Source: Rhodovarius crocodyli
GTDB lineage: Bacteria; Pseudomonadota; Alphaproteobacteria; Acetobacterales; Acetobacteraceae
DNA length: 64,000 nucleotides
Direction: 5' to 3'
Assembly (NCBI RefSeq): GCF_004005855.1
Contig: NZ_SACL01000011.1
Coordinates: 1-64,000 of the forward strand
In this document: in pieces, positions 32,423 to 41,312 of the stretch
Numbering within the stretch: the stretch's first letter is position 1
How the letters are laid out: each line of letters opens with the position of its first letter
Notes under the pieces: model-generated
The model's database searches: none
Told to the model about the DNA's origin: nothing
What the model saw: only the letters and a program-made list of their open reading frames with translations
Made by a program: the position numbers and the translations under genes

Positions 32423-33058
32423 TCAGGCCTCCGCGCTGATGGTGGTGACGGCGGCGGAGCCGATGGGGGTCACGCTGGCCTCGATCGGGGCGCGGTGGCC
32501 GGCGGCGCTGACCACGACACGACCGACCTCCTGCACGCGGGGATCCTGCAGAAGGGCCCGGCGCACCGCGCGGCCGGCCAGCGCGGCGCCGGTTGGGCCG
32601 TTCACTGAGCCGATGATGGAGCGCACCGCGCACCCGTAGCTGGGATGGAAGGGCAGCTCGCCGAGCTCGATGCTCAGGCGGCGAGCGAGCGAGGCCTTGA
32701 AGTTTTCCATCCCGCTGACCGTGCCATAGTCGCCGTTCTCGACGGTCAGGCGGCCGGCCACCAGCGCCAGATCGGTCAGGAACACCTCTTCCGGGTCGGT
32801 CTGCGCGTCGGCTGTGGCGCTGGCAGCGAACACCCGGATGGAGGCGCCGTAGGCCAGCACCCGCCCGCCGCTCGCCGTCACCTCGGCCGGATCGCCCGAC
32901 AGGTATGGCGGCACCAGGTCGTTCAGGCTGGCCAGGTCCGCCCAGCGCGAGGCGCTGCCCAGGTGGCGCAGAGCAAGCGCCTGCAGGGTGTCGCCGTGGC
33001 GGATGGCCACGAAGCGCCAACCGGCGGCATAGCGGGTGGTGGAATAGCTCCCGCTCAT
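32423..33058 (-). CDS. Baseplate protein fusing a LysM-like domain to a gpW/gp25 domain
   Basis: 211 residues from ATG 33058. Residues about 12-50 (FVAIRHGDTLQALALRHLGS, WADLASLNDL) look like a LysM-type domain as in gp53-like baseplate proteins. Residues about 120-200 (GELPFHPSYGCAVRSIIGSV then LLQDPRVQEVGRVVV) are the gp25 wedge initiator. In many phages these are separate genes. Overlaps the upstream gene by 4 bp. Confidence 0.82.
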   Translation of the reverse strand: MSGSYSTTRYAAGWRFVAIRHGDTLQALALRHLGSASRWADLASLNDLVPPYLSGDPAEVTASGGRVLAYGASIRVFAASATADAQTDPEEVFLTDLALVAGRLTVENGDYGTVSGMENFKASLARRLSIELGELPFHPSYGCAVRSIIGSVNGPTGAALAGRAVRRALLQDPRVQEVGRVVVSAAGHRAPIEASVTPIGSAAVTTISAEA

Positions 33059-34275
33059 GCTGCCTCGCTGGCGATGCTCGCCCCGTCCTGCACATCGGTA
33101 AGGGCGTCTTCGAGCTGGTTGTCGTTCAGCGGGTGCAGCACCGGATCCGAACTGGCGAGGGTGATGATGCCGGCGCGAGCGGCAGGGCTCAGCGAGATCC
33201 CGAGCGTCGAAGCCTCTGGGTTGGAGAGGCTTTCCCAGGCGCTGCTGGTGGTGAAGATGCTGGCCGGCCGGCCACCGCTGATGGAGGAACAGCCGGAGGC
33301 CCCGTAGAACCCGGCATAATCCCCATAGGCCAGGCGCGTGGAGCGGGCGCGAAGCAGCCAGCACAGCAGGTTGCTGAAGGCGCTGGCGGTGGCCATGACA
33401 TCGTTCCTGATGGCCATGGGGAGGCTGACCACGGCGCCGATGGTGTGGAAGAGGTTCACCCCTGCCTGCGCCAGCATGGTCGGCACCGCCAGAACGGACG
33501 CCACCAGGTTGCGCACGCTGCGCACCACGCCCACCACCGCGGTGAACACCCGGTTCGCGAGGTTCAAGAAGTTGCGCACGGGCGCGATGAGGTTGGTCTG
33601 CACCCATGCGCTGGCGCGTGTGATCGCGGATCGCACCGCGCTGATGGACTGCACCACGGAGCTGAAGAAGCCGCCCTCCTCGCCTGGCGTCTTCGTGGCG
33701 TCGCCGCCCTGCAGGAACTGGATCTGCCCGGCGTTCTGGTCCACCACGGTCAGGTTGAGCTGATACTGGATCAGCAGCGGCCGCGACTTCGAGCGGCGGA
33801 GCGTCAGCGTCATCGGCGCCACCTCCACCACGAAATCCGACAGGGCATCGGTGTAGATCAGCTTGACGGTGGAGGGGTCGCGGCCCTCCTGGACGGCCTG
33901 CTTGCGCAAGCTCGCCCAGCGGTTCCACACCTGGTCGCGAAGCGCCACCCACCGCTCTTCGCCGTTGCCGTCGCTGCCGCCGCGCCAGCCGGTGTGGCCT
34001 GCGATGTTGATGACGGGCAGCCCCTGACCGAAGCTATCCACGAAGGCGCCGCCGAGCGTGTGGTGCACGGTGGTGCGCATCTGGTCGGTGCGGGTCATAT
34101 CCTCGGGCCGCAGGCCCAGGGTCACGCTGCTGACGATCGCGCCATTGTCTTCAAGGGTGAAGCCGATGGGGCGGTTCTTCTGCGAAGGCGGTGGGCCGGC
34201 ATAGCCAAGCGCACCGGAGACCGCCCCGATGGCGCTGCTTACGCTATTGGCCGCATCTGAGAGGGATCCCGACAT
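33055..34275 (-). CDS. Baseplate/tail structural protein
   Basis: 406 residues. The N-terminal half (LEDNGAIVSSVTLGLRPEDM, TVHHTLGGAFVDSFGQGLP, WASLRKQAVQEGRDPSTVKL) is a beta-rich baseplate or tail-tip type domain. The central part carries amphipathic helices (AVVGVVRSVRNLVASVLAVP), and the C-terminus a small domain ending LNDNQLEDALTDVQDG. It sits between the tape measure/hub genes and gp25/J, consistent with a baseplate component. Start at 34275, 14 nt after a GTCGTGAC element. Confidence 0.7.
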   Translation of the reverse strand: MSGSLSDAANSVSSAIGAVSGALGYAGPPPSQKNRPIGFTLEDNGAIVSSVTLGLRPEDMTRTDQMRTTVHHTLGGAFVDSFGQGLPVINIAGHTGWRGGSDGNGEERWVALRDQVWNRWASLRKQAVQEGRDPSTVKLIYTDALSDFVVEVAPMTLTLRRSKSRPLLIQYQLNLTVVDQNAGQIQFLQGGDATKTPGEEGGFFSSVVQSISAVRSAITRASAWVQTNLIAPVRNFLNLANRVFTAVVGVVRSVRNLVASVLAVPTMLAQAGVNLFHTIGAVVSLPMAIRNDVMATASAFSNLLCWLLRARSTRLAYGDYAGFYGASGCSSISGGRPASIFTTSSAWESLSNPEASTLGISLSPAARAGIITLASSDPVLHPLNDNQLEDALTDVQDGASIASEAA

Positions 34276-34625
34276 ACCGCCAGGGTGGCGTCACGACGCG
34301 CCAGGGGGTTCACCCCAGCAGGGATCGGGCTCTGCCGCCGCCCGCGGCTGGCGGCTATGAAGGCTTCCAGGTCGCGGGCAGTCGCGTGGAAGGTGGCGAG
34401 CTCGACATCTGAGAGCCCCGTGGATTCCTGGTCCAGGCCTTCAAGCGCGCGGCGGAACCGTGCGGCGATGCCCTGGACGGTGGTGGCCGGGGTCTCCACG
34501 ATCCGGCATTCCAGCTCTATCAGCTCGTCGGCACTCAGGTGCGGTGCCCCTTCGGCTTGCTCTTGGTCCATGGCAAGCAGCGCGAGAACCGGATCTGCAA
34601 CGCAGTCGGCGGCGGTCAGGCTCAT
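34239..34625 (-). CDS. Small phage protein of unknown function
   Basis: 128 residues from ATG 34625 (MSLTAADCVADPVLALLAMD). Helical; contains LSADELIELECRIVETPATT and VELATFHATARDLEAFIAAS. Longer starts up to 34712 are possible. The 3' end overlaps the start of the baseplate gene. Function unknown. Confidence 0.65.
   Translation of the reverse strand: MSLTAADCVADPVLALLAMDQEQAEGAPHLSADELIELECRIVETPATTVQGIAARFRRALEGLDQESTGLSDVELATFHATARDLEAFIAASRGRRQSPIPAGVNPLARRDATLAVCRDPSQMRPIA
34276..34299 (-). promoter_or_regulatory. Late boundary element before the baseplate unit
   Basis: GCGTCGTGAC with its core at 34297-34290 is 14 nt before ATG 34275. It is followed by the stem CGCCA-CCC-TGGCG. It lies inside the 3' part of the upstream gene 34239-34625, so it constrains that gene's codons. 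Confidence 0.65.
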
Positions 34626-35075
34626 AAGGGAATGTCCCCTCGGGGGCGGGGTTCGGAGGCGGGAAAGCAATATCATTTTCTCGAACTCGGACTCGGCTGG
34701 GGGGATGAACATTTCTTCTTGGGGCGGCGCAACCAGTGGTTGTTTCCGGCTTCACCTCCCATTCATCTAGATGGCGGCATTTCCTCCATTCGGTCTAGCG
34801 TCACTCACGGTTTCGCCAGGAACATTACAACAGAATCATTTTATGGATTGCCAGACAATGCATTGCGCCACTACGGAGAACGGCGCTTCGCTAGGCTTGG
34901 CTCCACGTCTATCATTCGTTTGCGCTACGCCCCTTAAATGACATCCTCGTAATTACTCATTTCCTCCGCGCATTCAGGCGTTGGCATTCAATTCTGCGTT
35001 GCATCGCTGTCACCTTGGGCTTGCTGGCCCGCCGTGATTTCCAGCATTATGCGTCCACGCTCGGGAGTGATGATG
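34626..35075. promoter_or_regulatory. Divergent, lower-GC intergenic region with operator-like palindrome
   Basis: 450 bp without a convincing gene, clearly richer in A/T than its surroundings, between a leftward and a rightward gene. It holds the palindrome ATGGCGGCATTTCCTCCAT at 34771-34789 and a CATTTCCTCC half-site near 34964-34973. A plus-strand frame at 34539-34937 crosses it but has no coding character. Likely a promoter region under lysogenic control. Confidence 0.55.
34771..34789. promoter_or_regulatory. Candidate operator copy in the late region
   Basis: Nineteen base pairs matching the operator candidate at 15220-15238 in 17 positions, with the same ATGGnGG/CCnCCAT arms. It lies about 290 bp upstream of the plus-strand secreted-protein gene and about 145 bp upstream of the minus-strand gene at 34625. 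Confidence 0.55.
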
Positions 35076-35438
35076 ATGATCCGCCTCGCCGCCGCATTGG
35101 CGGTCATCGGGATGGCAGCCGGCAGCCAGAATGCAGGCGCCCAGCCTGCCTCAACCGCCTCCGCACGCCCGGCAGCGCCGGCGAGCATCTGGTTTTCGGC
35201 GAGCGAGAACCTGGACCGCTGCGTGCGCAGCACCTCCCCTGCCGAGGCCCTGATGGCCCTGCGCCGGCGGGGCCGTGATGACGCCTGGATTGATGATCGG
35301 CCCGTGGCCAGCGACCGTGAGCGGGTCATGGTCGGGTGGGGCACGTCCGACTACATGGGCCTCATGATCTGGCGCAATCAGGGCGCATGCGAAGCCGAGC
35401 TCCGCGCCAGCCAACGCATCCCGGATCGCTACCGCTAG
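35076..35438 (+). CDS. Exported small protein, probable lysogeny-expressed moron
   Basis: 120 residues from ATG 35076, chosen for GGGAG 8 nt upstream; ATG 35070 and 35073 precede it. A signal peptide MIRLAAALAVIGMAAGSQNA is likely cleaved before the mature region. Two cysteines (LDRCVRST, GACEAELR) could form a disulphide. It is the only rightward gene in the 24.5-64 kb late region and has its own AT-rich upstream region, the layout of phage morons expressed in the lysogen. A periplasmic function, such as envelope change, is inference. Confidence 0.7.
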   Translation: MIRLAAALAVIGMAAGSQNAGAQPASTASARPAAPASIWFSASENLDRCVRSTSPAEALMALRRRGRDDAWIDDRPVASDRERVMVGWGTSDYMGLMIWRNQGACEAELRASQRIPDRYR

Positions 35439-36139
35439 ATCGGCGTGCCGGTATTGCCGGCGCCGCCCTGCACGCCGCTGTGGCGGTGTCCCTGCAGGCT
35501 GATACCGCCGGCCGTCACGTCGCCGGCGGCCTCGATCGAGCCACTGAACTTCGCCACCGGCACATCGAATGTAGCCTCCCCGATCGCCTTCACAGCCAGC
35601 TTTCCATCGGTGTCGATCGTAAAGCTGGCGCCAGATGGCATCGCCACATGCAAGCCGACCTGAGCGGCAGCCGCGGCCCCGCCGTGGCGCCACTGACCAT
35701 CGACATCGCCCCCCACTGGGTTGGTCGGGGCGAGGTTCGGCCCGAACACCACCACCGCGCCGCTGGGATGGCCAATTGTCACCGTGCCATCTGGGGCAAT
35801 CATGCTCCATGCGCCGCTGCTGTGCCGCGTCACCTGGCGGCCCGGCTCCGCGCTCAGCACGCCATTCACCTGCGGGAAGAGGAAGCCTACGCACACCCAA
35901 TTGCCACCTGCCGTGGGTGCCAGCATCGCCACCGCATCATTGCTACCGCGGGCGGGGACGTTCCAACGCGCCTCGCCCGCGGGCGCGTCCACTGGTGGAA
36001 GGTTGCTGGTGCCGGTGTTGGTGCTGGCGCCTGGCGCCGCCACCTGCACCCCCACGCATCGCTGTCCGGTGCGGATGATGGCGCAGTCGATGCTGTGGTC
36101 TTCGGGATGGATCGCGACGACGCGCGCGAGCTCAATCAT
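35435..36139 (-). CDS. Baseplate spike protein (gpV-like)
   Basis: 234 residues. An N-terminal OB-like domain (ELARVVAIHPEDHSIDCAII then RTGQRCVGVQV...WVCVGFLFPQVNGVL) is followed by a beta-helix stalk. The tip is GGISLQGHRHSGVQGG..NTGTP. The H-x-H tip binds iron in P2 gpV and phi92 gp138. It is the membrane-piercing spike. Its end overlaps the convergent moron gene by 4 bp. Confidence 0.9.
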   Translation of the reverse strand: MIELARVVAIHPEDHSIDCAIIRTGQRCVGVQVAAPGASTNTGTSNLPPVDAPAGEARWNVPARGSNDAVAMLAPTAGGNWVCVGFLFPQVNGVLSAEPGRQVTRHSSGAWSMIAPDGTVTIGHPSGAVVVFGPNLAPTNPVGGDVDGQWRHGGAAAAAQVGLHVAMPSGASFTIDTDGKLAVKAIGEATFDVPVAKFSGSIEAAGDVTAGGISLQGHRHSGVQGGAGNTGTPI

Positions 36140-36148
36140 GGTCGGCCT

Positions 36149-37999
36149 TCAGTCGATCGAGGCGCTGGGCTGCGCCGAGGTGGAAGGTAGGGCGCCGCCT
36201 TCGGTCAGGGGGCTGGCGCCGCCGGCGGCCGTGCCAGGCTCGCCGGTCTGGCCCATGCTGCGCTCGCCGTCGCCGGCGTTGCCTGTGCCGCTGCGCGCCG
36301 GATCCTGCGAGGCGGCCGCCCCCGCGCCCATCTCGATCAGCCAGGGGCTGATATCGCCCGTCGCCTGGATCCTGCGCGCGAAGCCCTGCCCACGCTCAAG
36401 CGGCAAAGAGGTGAAGAAGCCCACGAATGGGATGTATTCGTGGGTGACGCTCGGGACGTAATACGGCGCGGCCAGCGCGCCCTCGCCGATCATGACGTGG
36501 CTGCCCGCCCGGGCATTCTCATTGCCCGCGATGCGGCACTCGCCGGATTCGAGCAGCATGTTGTCCTTGTTCGTCTCGCTGAGGATGCGGCGGCGATCGT
36601 CCAGCCATTCCATGGTCTGCATCTCGCGCTGACTGGTGACGGCGGCGCTCTGTCCGCTCGTCATGACCTCGCTGGCCCCCATCTGCGTGCTGACGATCAT
36701 GGGTCGCATGCCGAAGATCGCCGGGCTGTTGTTCGGATAGTCGGTCATGTAGACCGTCTGCTGCTGCGCGCCGGTGGCGGCCATGTAGCGGGCCGGCAGG
36801 TCCGAAACCAGCTCGAAGCGCGGCCCCTCAACCCAGAAGTAGTTCGCCACGTTCTCATCGCCGCGGCTCAGCTCCAAGCTCATGATGTCCATAGCCGGGA
36901 TGCTCAGCCTGGTGGGCAGCGCCGGCGTCTCCGGATCCGTAGCCACCGCTTCCGTTGCGGTCAGGGGCGTGTCCTGAACCGAAAGCTCCGGGATCGCGAT
37001 GGCGCCTGCCGGCGTCGGGATGGTCTCGGTGCCCGGGGTCTCGGTCAGCGGGGGCGTGGCGGGGGTAGCCGCAGGCGGGGCAGCTTCTGGCTGCACGGCG
37101 GCGGGTTGCTGGATCGGCCGGCCGCTCAGGTCGATCGCCGGATTGGGCCGGTAGACCACCACCACCTGGTCTTCACGGTCCTCGATGAACAGCTCGTTGA
37201 AGCCGACCGTCACGTCCAGGAACTGCGCCAGGATGCTGTAGATGGAGCCTTCGCTGTTCTGCGGCCCTGTCAGGCTGGTGACGCCACGGTCGGCGACGGC
37301 CTCCACCGCCAGGCTGCGCGGCATCGGCCAATCCTCTGGCAGCATGGTCGCCAGATGCGGGTTGATCACCTTCTCCACCACCTCGCGCACCAGCTCGTCG
37401 CCCCGCTTGCCGGTGGCGATGGCCAGGCCGAAGCGCTCGAACAGCGGGAAGGAGGAGATGAAGGCCTCGCCCATCACGTTGTGCGGGTGCCAGGAGACGC
37501 GCAGCATCTCCCAGATCTTCCCGTAGTCGTGCCCGGTGACGCTGACGGTGCGCATCGGCGCGCCGGTGTTCTGGTTCACGCTCTGACCGCGCGAGGGCCG
37601 CGATACGAAGCCGCGCATGACGATTGGCGGCCGGCGGCCGGTCAGGTGGTTCCGGGCCAGGCGGATCTCGATGCCGTCATTCGGCTCGATCAGGCCGTAG
37701 AGCGTTTCGAGCGCGCGCCAATTCTGATCCCGCTGCGCGGCGCTCGGTGCATCCTGGTTCCCCGCCAGGGCGCCAAAGGGGATATCGGCAAATTGAAGCG
37801 TGAAGCCGCCAGCCCCGCCACGAACGGATTTCCGGGTGCTGATGCTGCCCAGATCCGAAAAGTAGCTGCTGATGTCGATGGTGCGACCGGTCTGCTGGAA
37901 GCGGGTGCTGGCGGGGATGTTGCTGGACACGACTTCCCGGCGGGTCAGCTTGTGCAGCTTCACCTGGAACTGCGGCTGGAAGATCCGGGCGGCGCTCAT
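36149..37999 (-). CDS. Baseplate hub protein (gpD-like)
   Basis: 616 residues from ATG 37999. It starts ARIFQPQFQVKLHKLTRREV; has VTGHDYGKIWEMLRVSWHPH, VGFNELFIEDREDQVVVVYR, and a Pro/Ala/Thr linker (about 300-355); ends with AGSHVMIGEGALAAPYYVPS and an acidic tail. Size, place between tape measure and spike, and domain layout fit a contractile-tail hub. The Pro/Thr-rich linker is an insertion relative to typical hubs. Confidence 0.75.
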   Translation of the reverse strand: MSAARIFQPQFQVKLHKLTRREVVSSNIPASTRFQQTGRTIDISSYFSDLGSISTRKSVRGGAGGFTLQFADIPFGALAGNQDAPSAAQRDQNWRALETLYGLIEPNDGIEIRLARNHLTGRRPPIVMRGFVSRPSRGQSVNQNTGAPMRTVSVTGHDYGKIWEMLRVSWHPHNVMGEAFISSFPLFERFGLAIATGKRGDELVREVVEKVINPHLATMLPEDWPMPRSLAVEAVADRGVTSLTGPQNSEGSIYSILAQFLDVTVGFNELFIEDREDQVVVVYRPNPAIDLSGRPIQQPAAVQPEAAPPAATPATPPLTETPGTETIPTPAGAIAIPELSVQDTPLTATEAVATDPETPALPTRLSIPAMDIMSLELSRGDENVANYFWVEGPRFELVSDLPARYMAATGAQQQTVYMTDYPNNSPAIFGMRPMIVSTQMGASEVMTSGQSAAVTSQREMQTMEWLDDRRRILSETNKDNMLLESGECRIAGNENARAGSHVMIGEGALAAPYYVPSVTHEYIPFVGFFTSLPLERGQGFARRIQATGDISPWLIEMGAGAAASQDPARSGTGNAGDGERSMGQTGEPGTAAGGASPLTEGGALPSTSAQPSASID

Positions 38000-40968
38000 C
38001 CGAAGCTGCCCGCCGGGCGCGGCTGGCCCCACGCCGTCTGCACGCGCAGGGGGTTGGCCAGCTCGCGGCCTCGCGGATCCTGAAGCACAAAGACACCCTC
38101 GAAATTGCCGCTGACTCGCTGCGGTGGCGCAGCGGGGCGGCCGGCATCCTCAACCGCGTTCGGCGGCGCGCCAGGTGGCAATGGTGTGCCGGCCGCTGCC
38201 TCTGGCGGGATGGGCGGGGTCGGAAGACGGTTGAAGCGGCTCGCCACGCCGCCCAGGCTCGTGGCGAACCGCGGGTCAGTGGCATAGCCGCCGGCCTGCA
38301 GCCTCCGGCCATAAACGGTGGCGGAGGAGCTTCCGATGGCGTTAGAGGCGCGCCGCTGCACCCAACTGACATAGGCGCGCATGAAGTCCTCTCGGGTCTC
38401 GAAATCACGAAAGCGCTGAGTGATGCGGTTGCCGGCTCCATCCCGGTCAGCTCCTGGCGTAGCAGGCTGGCTGGCGAGCGCCGTCATGTTCCCGAGGTTG
38501 TTGCGCCCGGCAAAGGCTCGCCCGTTGTTGGTTTCCAGGCTCCAATGCGCCAGGACGGTTTCGGCCGGCACACCAAGCTGGGCTGCCGCTTGTGCCGCCA
38601 GGGGGCCAAACTCCTCCCGGAACTGCGCGTCGCTCCGTTCACGGCGCGAGATATCGCCCTCTCCACCGGCGCCTCCACCGGCCGCAATGGCTTCGGCATT
38701 CCGACGCGCCTGGCTGACGCGCTCCGCCCCGCGAGCTTCAGCGCGGCCGTCGCGGATCACGCCCTGCCGGCGCGCGTCGTGGTCGGTGATGATCTGGCCG
38801 CGCCGCTCCTGAAGAGCCTCATAGCGCTGCTGCGCCTCCGCCGCGCGGCGCTGAAGATCCTCATCACCCGGATTGTTGTTGGCCAGACCCACCGCGCGGG
38901 CATGCGCTTCCGACGCGGTGCGGATCTCGCCATCAACCGCCGCAAGCTGGTCGCGCTGGCTCTCATCCACCTCGGCCAGTGCGCCAGCCAGCACCCGGCG
39001 CCGAACCTCGCCGGCAGTCAGTGCACGGCCGTCCCGCCCTGCCAGCACCAGCAGAGCGTCGCGCGCGGTGTTCATGGGACCGACAAAAGCCGTCGCCATG
39101 TCACGAATGGCCTTCTCGACATCCTGGACCGTGCGGCGGGTCCGGCCACCCTCGGTCTCCTCCTGCTGCCGGCCGGCAGCGATCTCGGCAAGAACCCGCC
39201 TGAGCTGCTGCACCGCCTCGCTGTCGCCGGACAGCGCCGCGGTGCGGGCTTCGGACAGGCGGCGGCTCTCCGCCGGGGTCAGCGCATCCCGCCCGGTGCG
39301 TCCTGCGAACTCGTCGGCGATGCTGTTCAGCTCGGGCATGCCGCCGCGCCCGATGCGCGCGAGGGACTGGATCCCGGTGGCGGAGAGCGTGCGGATGCCA
39401 TCAGCACCCAACAGGCCCTCGATGGAGTTGAGCTCCGCCGGCTGCAGCCGCGACAAGGCATCGGCCTGGCGCATGTTCAGGCCGAACATGTTGGCCGTTG
39501 CGTTCAGCCGCAGGACCGGGTTGCTGTAGCGGCTGCGCAGGCCTTCCGTGACCATCTGGAAGACGGTGGTGTCGCTTCCAGCCGCGCGCCCCGGGATGCT
39601 CACGCCGGAAGCCCGCAGGGAATCGCCCAAGGCGGTGCCGGCACCAAAGGTGTTCCGGCCGGTGGCGAACATGCCCCCTTCCTGCAACATCGTGGCCATG
39701 AGCGGATCCAGCCCGAGGCGCCGCCCCACGGTGGACCACATGAAGCTCTGCCCCGCCTCGCCGGCCGCGCCGCCGCGCTCGATCGCGCTGTTGGCGCGCG
39801 ACAGCAGGTTGGCCGCACCAGAAACGTCCAGGCCCGGCTGGCGCATGGCCAGCAGCCCAGCCAGCGCGCCGGTGTAGCCCTCCACATTCGCCCGCGAGAG
39901 GCTAGAACGGGTCTGCTGCTCCGAGAACCCCGCGATCTCGGCCAGGAACTCCTCCGCCTTGGCGAACACACCGCCGTGGGCGATGCCCTCCGCGATCATG
40001 AGGCCCAGGCGGCGGCCCTCCTCGGCGTTGCTGGTGATCCCCATGCCCCGCATGGAGGCGAAGGCAGCCACACCGGAAGAGGGATCGAAACCGAAGGAGC
40101 GCGCGAAGCCGCCGGCCTGCGTCACGTCATCGGCGATGCCGAGGCTGTTGCTGTTGCCGCGCCGGGCGAAGAGGCCGGCAAGCGCCTGCGTCTCCTCATA
40201 GGTGGTGGCCGTCTCGAAGCTGCTGGCGCGCAGGCGGTCGCGCAGGCGGTTGAAGCCGATGCCGCTGCCGGTACCGCCGAGCTGGTTCCGCAGCGTGTCG
40301 TAGACGATGCTCTCCTGCTGAGCCGCCCCGATCTCCTGGCGCACGGCGCCGATCAGGGAGGAGAGCGCGAAGGCGCCCATGGCGCCGGCTGCCCCCATCA
40401 CGCCGGCACCGAAGCCCCCGGCGGCGCCCGCGCGCAGGCCGGTGGCGGCCACACCGCCGAGCGGGCCCGCAGCCTGCAGGCCCTGCCGAAAGACATCGCC
40501 AGCCGTCTGCCCTACCGAGGGAGGCTGTGGCCCGGCAGGCCGGCCAGATCCGGGCGGACGGTTCGGTGGCGGCGGCGGAACGGCCGGGGGCTTGGGCGGC
40601 GGCGCTGGCGGAGCGGGCGCGTCGATGAAGCCCAGGCCGGTGGCCATCTCGAAGACGCCACGCTGCGCGCGCTTCCGCGCATGGGCATTCGCGTATGCCT
40701 TGCCCCAATCCACATCGAGGAGGGGCGTGCCTTCCTGGCCAGAACCCTTCAGGTGGCGGGCGATCTCGGGCGCGAGCTGGCGGATGTTGCGCAGGGTGCG
40801 CTCCACCCGCTGCAGCATCTCCACGCTGGCCTTGTCGATCGGGTTGAACTGCACGCCATGGGTGCTGGCGATGCTCTTCCCCATGCCGTTGATCTTGCGC
40901 GTGAGCTCATCGACGCGCCGGCCGATATCGGGGTCAAGCTGGGCCCCGATCTTCACATTGACGGTCAT
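37996..40968 (-). CDS. Tape measure protein with C-terminal glucosaminidase-like domain
   Basis: 990 residues from ATG 40968. The N-terminus is a coiled coil (VDELTRKINGMGKSIASTHG). Pro-rich linker about 115-155; a hydrophobic Gly/Ala helix about 190-230; long helical repeats to about 750. Residues about 790-905 (QLGVPAETVLAHWSLETNNG, NNLGNMTAL, FRDFETREDFMRAYVSWV, LQAGGYATDP) match FlgJ-like N-acetylglucosaminidases with the conserved Glu in SLETN. It sets tail length and should cut peptidoglycan during DNA entry. Confidence 0.9.
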   Translation of the reverse strand: MTVNVKIGAQLDPDIGRRVDELTRKINGMGKSIASTHGVQFNPIDKASVEMLQRVERTLRNIRQLAPEIARHLKGSGQEGTPLLDVDWGKAYANAHARKRAQRGVFEMATGLGFIDAPAPPAPPPKPPAVPPPPPNRPPGSGRPAGPQPPSVGQTAGDVFRQGLQAAGPLGGVAATGLRAGAAGGFGAGVMGAAGAMGAFALSSLIGAVRQEIGAAQQESIVYDTLRNQLGGTGSGIGFNRLRDRLRASSFETATTYEETQALAGLFARRGNSNSLGIADDVTQAGGFARSFGFDPSSGVAAFASMRGMGITSNAEEGRRLGLMIAEGIAHGGVFAKAEEFLAEIAGFSEQQTRSSLSRANVEGYTGALAGLLAMRQPGLDVSGAANLLSRANSAIERGGAAGEAGQSFMWSTVGRRLGLDPLMATMLQEGGMFATGRNTFGAGTALGDSLRASGVSIPGRAAGSDTTVFQMVTEGLRSRYSNPVLRLNATANMFGLNMRQADALSRLQPAELNSIEGLLGADGIRTLSATGIQSLARIGRGGMPELNSIADEFAGRTGRDALTPAESRRLSEARTAALSGDSEAVQQLRRVLAEIAAGRQQEETEGGRTRRTVQDVEKAIRDMATAFVGPMNTARDALLVLAGRDGRALTAGEVRRRVLAGALAEVDESQRDQLAAVDGEIRTASEAHARAVGLANNNPGDEDLQRRAAEAQQRYEALQERRGQIITDHDARRQGVIRDGRAEARGAERVSQARRNAEAIAAGGGAGGEGDISRRERSDAQFREEFGPLAAQAAAQLGVPAETVLAHWSLETNNGRAFAGRNNLGNMTALASQPATPGADRDGAGNRITQRFRDFETREDFMRAYVSWVQRRASNAIGSSSATVYGRRLQAGGYATDPRFATSLGGVASRFNRLPTPPIPPEAAAGTPLPPGAPPNAVEDAGRPAAPPQRVSGNFEGVFVLQDPRGRELANPLRVQTAWGQPRPAGSFG

Positions 40969-41312
40969 GACGGCAGGTCTTCCCAATCCTCGGGAGGCGT
41001 GGCCGCTGCCGCGGCCCGCGCCGCCTCCGCGGCTTCACCCTCTTCCTCGGCCCGGCGGATCTCGGCCGCCAGGTCGAAATCGCCGTCCTCGAACTCCTCG
41101 CTGCCGGCTTTCCCGTCTGCGTATTGGTGCATCCAGAAGTCGGCCTCGATCATCTCGACGGTCGCGCTCAGAAAGCGCGGGTCATTCGGCGGCAGGCTGT
41201 ACTTGCGGCGGAACCACGCTTCCAGCGTCTGCGACTGAGCCTTGCCCAAGCGCTTTGAATCGCCTTTGGCCTTCCGGGCGAAACACGTCCTCCCGTAGGC
41301 AAAACGCCCCAT
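40965..41312 (-). CDS. Tail assembly chaperone T-part, reached by frameshift
   Basis: This open frame ends 3 bp into the tape-measure start and overlaps the G-like gene (41182-41586) in a frame shifted +1/-2 relative to it. On the minus strand the T frame is open only from about 41363. Together with G this gives the universal G/G-T chaperone layout upstream of tape measures. ATG 41312 probably is not the true start; a frameshift fusion product is expected. Acidic Ala/Glu-rich C-terminus. Confidence 0.72.
   Translation of the reverse strand: MGRFAYGRTCFARKAKGDSKRLGKAQSQTLEAWFRRKYSLPPNDPRFLSATVEMIEADFWMHQYADGKAGSEEFEDGDFDLAAEIRRAEEEGEAAEAARAAAAATPPEDWEDLPS

Noticed and set aside
34539-34937. 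Plus-strand frame of 132 codons in the divergent region
   Set aside because: Overlaps the start of the minus-strand gene, lacks a ribosome site and coding character, and crosses the operator-like palindrome.
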